From NCBI GenBank assembly GCA_036346255.1, contig CM070628.1, positions 18,739,840 through 18,803,839 of the forward strand: a stretch of 64,000 nucleotides of DNA, read 5' to 3'. The notes beneath the pieces are model-generated. The model ran no database searches. It was not told where the DNA came from and saw only the letters and a list, made by a program, of their open reading frames with translations. The stretch comes from Ampelocalamus luodianensis (Eukaryota; Streptophyta; Magnoliopsida; Poales; Poaceae). Positions 58,499 through 64,000 of this stretch are shown one piece after another; positions within the stretch are counted from its first letter, which is position 1; every line of letters starts with the position of its first letter. The position numbers and the translations under genes are program-made.

Positions 58499-58756
58499 CA
58501 TGATGCAGAGAGGATGCTTGCCTTGGTAATAATACACTTCTTGTTCAGGTGCTGATGGTTCAGAGCCGGACTCAATTACTTCAGAAGAACCAAATTCTAA
58601 AAGAAACAATAAAATCTAATAAACACAAGAACTGACAACAAGTAAAAGATGAAGAGAAAATGTATGATCAAGATGGTAATGCATGATTAACAATATGCTT
58701 AAGTTATATCTACCCCAATAAAGATAATAACCCATATTATCACCTACTACCTTTAT
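58499..58756 (-). repeat. E0 5' LTR, second piece
   Basis: Resumes E0 after E2. It contains GATGCTTGCCTTGG, a word also found in the E1 LTRs at the matching place. It is cut at 58756 by E5, so the sense 5' part of this LTR lies beyond the window. Confidence 0.75.
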
Positions 58757-59551
58757 GTGAGGACCCCGGTTTATTCGGCTTGTACTGCTTAACCACCCAC
58801 TTGGTCCTAGCAGCACAAATCAAATAAACCAAGCCTCGAGATATGTATACTTCCCAGAAATGCAGTATACACACCTCGTTACAAAATTATGCATCAATCC
58901 CATCCATACACATAGAGCCGAAGCTAAAGCAACAACTGAAAGACATAGATAATATAAAGAGAGTTATTACAAAAGAGAGGCCGACCGGCCAAATAACACA
59001 TAAGTAACTAATTTAAACAGCGGAAGCAAAAGGGCCAAAAGATGGCAATAAACAAAAGCCAATCAGTGTGCCTTTACCCACAAGGAAACCAACCGGACCG
59101 CCAAGCTAATCGCTCCAGACACCGCCACAACAAATCTAAAAAAAGTGAGGCCCCTCGAGCTCACCTTCTTACTCTGCAACAAAACAATTAAGCATAGCAT
59201 CTGAGTACAAAAATTGTTTTTGTACTCGCAAGACTGACGTGTAAGATAACAGAACTATAATTAACTACATGCAAGCTTTATTTAAGTGGAGGAGGCTCTG
59301 GACTTATTTTCAACATAAAGCAAGTTTTCTTTGCAATAAGGTAATACGTTTAAAAGCAAGTTTGCAATTAATTCTTATTGTTCAAATAAAAGTGAGAGAG
59401 TATAACAATAGATAGAGAACAACAATGTCCTGAAGTGACCAACCCAATAGTCACCACAACAATAGCATGAAGTACCCCTTCATACCACCCATGTCAAGTT
59501 TTAAGTTTTTAAAAGGTTGTAGTCTAGTTCTTGTGGGAAATAACCAAGCGT

Positions 59552-59620
59552 GTCCATAACCTAGGACGAGGCTATTCGAATAGTTTTAACCCTGCAGGGG
59601 TGTACCAATGTACCCACACG
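59552..59620 (-). other. Conserved palindrome module, E5
   Basis: GTCC...GGAC with a changed interior, CTATTCGAATAG, ACCCTGCAGGGGT and GTACCCACACGA, about 795-860 bp from the LTR end. Confidence 0.75.
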
Positions 59621-59790
59621 ATATACCACCTTTCCACCAGCCACGGTTAGCATACTTCCTTTGGTATGCAGGCACGACTAAGTCTAACAAGACACTTTCC
59701 AATGGACGATGCTAATTAAGAGCCGCAACCCACGGGGATAAGGACACATTAGACAGCCGAACCGGACTGCTAATGCTCCCCTCCCACACC

Positions 59791-59807
59791 ACACACACAC
59801 ACACACA
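59791..59807. repeat. (AC)n microsatellite in E5
   Basis: About eight AC repeats inside the E5 LTR. Confidence 0.8.
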
Positions 59808-61189
59808 TGAACACACCCACCGACCAGCTCATAATTAACACCTCCCAAAGTACTTAGTCAAGAGAGGTTCCATATCCCCCTCGTATGGTTAGCACGCAAC
59901 AATTGCTTGGATCAATGGCACAAGTAACTCGGTCCTTAGGGACCTAGGCACCATTCCATTCACACCCAACAGATCACACCAACATACCATTGTGCCCAAG
60001 TCAAGATATAGTTTTTGTTTTCAGTTTTTGATTTGTAAATCAATAAAACACAAGGATTGGACATAATGGAATAATATAAGTATTTGTGTGATCAAGACCA
60101 TCGACTAAGTCGATGATCGCCCAATACTACCGATATCTAGGCATGGCTAAGCAATATTTATTCGAAATCTACTAAGTGACAAGAGCTCATCCAACGAGCT
60201 CTAATCACAGCAAATAACCTAGGCTCAGGTAGTAGAGGATATTTATTTACCTACAGATTATGCAACTAGAGGATTAACTAATCAATTTAACATCAAAATA
60301 GCAATGCATACATAGAGGTTAAACAAAATATTAGACTTTAAAAGTAATGGGATCAAATGGGAGATGATCAAACTGCTTGCCTGGCTGCTGCTGCTCAATA
60401 TGCTGCAGAGGGTCACTCTCAAGGACGGCACAATCGTCGGAACCTCACCAAAGAGCGAAAAGAATCGATAAGAACAAAGAAAACGAAAAAGACTCTAAAA
60501 CCAAAATACTCCAAATGCTATGAAAATTTCACAGCAGCAAGATCATGATTTAAAATGAATTTAGAAACAAGAACCAACTGATTTGGACTCTTAATGCAAA
60601 AGATATGATCAAAACAATTTTGCTCAGCTAGAAAAATTGCAATCACATTCTCGCTCACATAATTAAATTGTTTGGTGAAAATTTCTAGAAAGGTGGTGCA
60701 GCTGAAATTTTTATTATAGGTGGCTACTGACATTTTATGGTTAACACAAGTGGTTTCATCTTAATTGGAGTTAAAATGATTTAGTTATGATTTTTCTAAG
60801 TTATAAATCTAAGGCATGTTTAATTTCGGGATTAAAGACTACTGTAAAACCTATACTATGCTAAAGTATTTTAACAGATGCAATTATAGAACTTTAGTTT
60901 GTTAAATTTGGAACTACAGAGAAAAAGATATGCATTTTTGAAGTTTAAAACAATTAATAAAGTGCAAATAAAAGCTTACGGGACTTAAATCTGGAAAACC
61001 AATAAAAACTGGGGAGGTCGTGGGCCGATGATCAAGGATCGCACGGCTCACGAGCTCAGACGCCTAAAACCCGCACGAGCACGTGGGCGCAAAGACCTCA
61101 TCGCGCCTAGGGGAGGTCTTAGCCGTTGATATTGAATCCAACGGCCCCGACCACCGGATGCACAACACGCGAAGGAACTCCTCGCGCAC

Positions 61190-61660
61190 TAGGGAGGTCG
61201 TGGCCGTCAGATCTGGATCTGGCGGTCCCGAGCTCCACGAGGAGGTCCTACGGCTACCTAACTAAGGGGGAGGTCTGGATGGTTAAGATCTCCCAAGGGG
61301 AGGTCTTAACGGTCTAGATCTGAGGCGGGGGAGGTCCTAAAGCCACGGATCTAAAGGAGGAGGTCCTAGACGGTCAAGATCTCCAGGAGGAGGTCCTGAA
61401 TGGCTAAGATGAAGCGAGGGAGGTCCTAGACGGTCAAGATCTCCAGGAGGAGGTCCTGAACTGCTAAGATGAAGCGAGGGAGGTCCTAGACGGTCAAGAT
61501 CTCCAAGGGGAGGTCGTGACGGCTAAGATCTCACGGGGGAGGTCATGGATGGCCATGATCTACGCGGGGAGGTCCTATGAGACAGGTGTTTAATAGAGAG
61601 AGGTCTGGACGGTTCAGATCTCCATGGGGAGGTCCTGAACGGTCCAGATCTAGGCGGGGA
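61190..61660. repeat. 30/60-bp minisatellite in the E5 LTR
   Basis: About 15 copies of a unit near 30 bp with core GGGAGGTCCT...ACGGTCAAGATCT. Between 61361 and 61500 the period is exactly 60 bp: the units at 61381-61440 and 61441-61500 differ at only two bases. Weaker copies continue to about 62200 and reappear at 63190-63440. Confidence 0.85.
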
Positions 61661-61673
61661 TCTTGCGGTCTTC

Positions 61674-61880
61674 TTCACAAAGGACCAGAGGTGGTCTTTT
61701 TGCAAAGAGCACCCCAAAGGTAGTTTTGAAGGTTCTCTTTACAAAATATCAGGGGTGGTCTTTTGCAAAGAGGATCTCGGTGGGGTGGTCCGAGAGGGTG
61801 GTCTTGATAACACGACCAGGGGTGGTCTTTTCGCACAGAGGACCTCAAGGAGGTCTTTTGCAAAGAGGACCCCAAGGTGG
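61674..61880. repeat. Second short repeat family in the E5 LTR
   Basis: Four or five copies of GGTGGTCTTTTGCAAAGAGGACC-like sequence. The core GGTC.TTTTGCAAA..GACC can fold on itself. Related copies lie at 63350-63420. Confidence 0.65.
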
Positions 61881-62912
61881 AGGGTGATCCTATCGGCTGA
61901 GATCTAGCCTATGGAGGTCTTTAACGGCCAGGATTTCAGCGGGGAGGTCCTGGCAGCTAGAGACTTATACAAAGAGATCTAACGGTCAAGATCAAATGAA
62001 GAGCTCATGAACGGCTATGACCACAACAAGGAGGTTCTACGACTTCGGCTTAAACAGAAAAAGGGATCGACGGTTTAGATCTAATTTGGGGTGATCCTAA
62101 ACAGCCGCGAAGAACTCGGGGAGGTCCAGGGACTTAAGTTTTTGCAGACCAAAACCGATGGTCAGGATCTCACACGAGGGTGGTCATGGACGGTCACGAA
62201 GAACCCAAGGAGGACCTGCGACTTAATGACACCCTTGGCTTGCCGATAAGAACAACATTTAATACTAATGATTGGGCTCTCGGACAACTTAAATGCTAAT
62301 CATAGGGCTACAGCACTTGTCCGAGTAAGGCACGACAAAAACATGAACTCGATTTTTAGCTCACCGCCGACGATGGGGACCTCGCCGGCGAGAACCAAAG
62401 GCTCGGCTGGGTTCCAAATAGTGAGAAGAACCTAAAGGTGCCAACAGCTAGGGCTAAAGCGCACCCTAGCGGCGGCTAGCCGGAGATAACCGCAGGAGAC
62501 CAAATGCGGCCGAAAACGAAAACCGAAGAGGTCTAAGAGGATCGGGTTTTTGGAACTGAAGTACTCACCAGGGATTGAAGGAGAACTGGGAGTGGTCGCA
62601 AGAGCTCCGGTGATGGTGGTGCTCGCTGGAGATGAGGAAGACGACCAACTCGGCCCTGAAAACAGGCTCCCCAAATTGTCAACCTCTGTGAAGGTTTAAA
62701 CAAAACAAGTTAGGGAGACTTGAGGTGACCAAGATGACAAAGAGACAGCCAATATTGCAATATTGAACCACTGGAGCTCGGAGGTCGCCTGGGAGCTCCA
62801 ATGTCCAGCAATGGTGGCAAAGACTTTCGGGTGTTTTGAGCACAAGAGGAGGGGAAGAACTAGAAGTGCAAGAGAGATTCAAAAGAAGCTTTTGGGAGAA
62901 GCTAGGGTTCCT

Positions 62913-62919
62913 CTTATAG
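62913..62919 (-). promoter_or_regulatory. Candidate TATA box in E5
   Basis: GGCTATAAGAGGAACCC on the minus strand. This is a plausible core promoter. The minisatellite would then lie in the transcribed leader. Confidence 0.45.
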
Positions 62920-64000
62920 CCATTTGCAAAGGAACCCGCCACTCATGTGTATCGATCTAGGGCACCCTCGAAATGATGGGAGTAGGTTGTCGAGAGACTT
63001 TTGAGCAAAGGGGCTACAGGACATTTAATGTTGGCGACATAGCCGTTTGTCGACCCTAGAGTTGACAAGGCACTTTGCTCTCTCTGTCATGCACAAAATT
63101 TGATAATGACCAGGCCCACTGATCGGTGAGAGAACCAGGAGGACTGGTCAACAAGTGTAACAGTTGGAATCATACCGAGCTCCCACTAGGGAGGTCATGA
63201 GCTGTTGGATCGAAATCTAAGGGCTCAGATTTAGAACTACGTGTTAGAGGTCCTAACACTTAGGGGAGGTCCGAGCCACAGATCTCAAGATGGACGGCCC
63301 ACGATCACCCAAGTGCTAGGGGTGGTCGTGGAGGGCTGAGGAGGTCGCCCCAGGGTGGTCTTTGCAAAAGGTGCAAAGGAGGTCCTAGGGGAGGTCCTCG
63401 AGGGTTGTCTTTGAAAAAAAGAACAGGAGGAGGTCGTTGCGGTTGGATTGAGATCCAAGGGCTGCGGGGCTGGCGAGGTTGCACGGGCTCGGGCTGGTGC
63501 TGTTAGTTGGTTTGACCGAGCCAGTTGGCACGAGCCAGACCTGGTGCGGACCCGAGGAACAGTGAATCCAAAATTGACTTTGAAATTAAGAGCTGAGACT
63601 TGGGGATTTATTTGATGTAGCAAACTAACTCCAAATTTTATGAAATTTCGACAGTAGCTTGCTAACCTTGAGATGGACCTTGTATAAAATTTCCAGAGGT
63701 TTTTGTGCTGAGCATTTTTCTCTAGAAATTATACAATGCTTTGAGCTACGGTTTGACTACAAGTCAAACAAGTTTGACTGACCCTTAAAAATATTCGAAC
63801 AATTTCTAAAAATTGTGAAATTTTTCAGAGGGGTCACATATTAACCCTAGGACTTAGGAAAAATATTTCCCAGGAGATGATCAAAATATTCGACAAGATT
63901 GTTTTTGGAGGATCAAGATTTGGATCAAAGACTTGTGACTTTGTATTTCCATACTCTGGTGCAATAATTGTTTAGTACACACAGGAAATACATGATGTAA

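Larger units (their letters stand above)
58757..64000 (-). mobile_element. E5: LTR element, at least 5.2 kb of LTR, runs off the window
   Basis: Begins TGTGAGGACCCCGG, the same terminal form as the E1, E2 and E0 LTR ends, directly inside E0 LTR sequence with no primer-binding site beside it. It is therefore the outer end of a separate insertion, probably minus-oriented. It contains the palindrome module (59552-59620), a CA repeat, a candidate TATA box (62913-62919, minus) and minisatellite arrays (61190-61660 and others). No retroelement protein is seen and no LTR end appears by 64000, so the LTR exceeds 5.2 kb. The right end and duplication are outside the window. The ORFs at 60357, 61083, 62432 and 63285 have no signature. 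Confidence 0.75.

Noticed and set aside
61190..61660. CRISPR-like regular repeats
   Set aside because: Units are degenerate, about 30 bp head to tail, with no unique spacers, in a plant LTR. This is a minisatellite.

Overview
The window is plant nuclear DNA made entirely of nested LTR retrotransposons. I found no host gene, tRNA, rRNA or CRISPR array. The LTRs are very long (2.4 to more than 5.2 kb). The reverse transcriptases, integrases and one chromodomain are Ty3/gypsy type, and the primer-binding sites match initiator tRNA-Met (TGGTATCAGAGC). This density and nesting suggest intergenic or pericentromeric DNA of a grass (Poaceae) with a repeat-rich genome. The species cannot be read from the sequence.

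Labels and layout. E0 is the outermost and oldest element (minus strand) and runs off both window ends. Its pieces are: protease/RT/RNase H/integrase remnant 2160-4511, gag pieces 4771-4821 and 20023-20664, leader 20665-21299, and 5' LTR pieces 21300-23089 and 58499-58756. Inserted into E0 are: L1 (LTR ending at 2159, inside integrase), L2 (LTR fragment 4512-4770), E1 (4822-20022, inside gag), E2 (23090-58493, inside the 5' LTR) and E5 (58757 to window end, inside the 5' LTR).

E2 carries four further insertions in its own LTRs. Its 3' LTR holds E3 (24007-35951) and the solo LTR L3 (36966-39583). Its 5' LTR holds E4 (44333-53705) and the solo LTR L4 (54551-57768). Each has a 5-bp target-site duplication, exact or one base off, and each site is empty in the partner LTR of E2. 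With the insertions removed, the two E2 LTRs come to 3100 and 3105 bp.

Coding content. E1 is the most complete: an extra leader ORF that resembles a double-stranded-RNA-binding domain, then gag, protease, RT, RNase H, integrase and chromodomain, all broken by frameshifts. E3 has a long open gag and a collapsed pol. E2 has gag only, and E4 has no recognisable protein, so both look non-autonomous. E0 encodes a run of five zinc-knuckle-like motifs directly before protease, with no capsid domain visible.

The most interesting signals lie in the LTRs. A roughly 70-bp module of three palindromes recurs in six otherwise different LTR types, always about 600-960 bp before the LTR 3' end, with pairing-preserving base changes. 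A second LTR group (L1, L3, E4) carries arrays of short hairpins with changing stems. E5 carries a 30/60-bp minisatellite inside its LTR. Many differences between sister LTRs are single-base indels in G/C-rich runs, so some frameshifts may be assembly errors.
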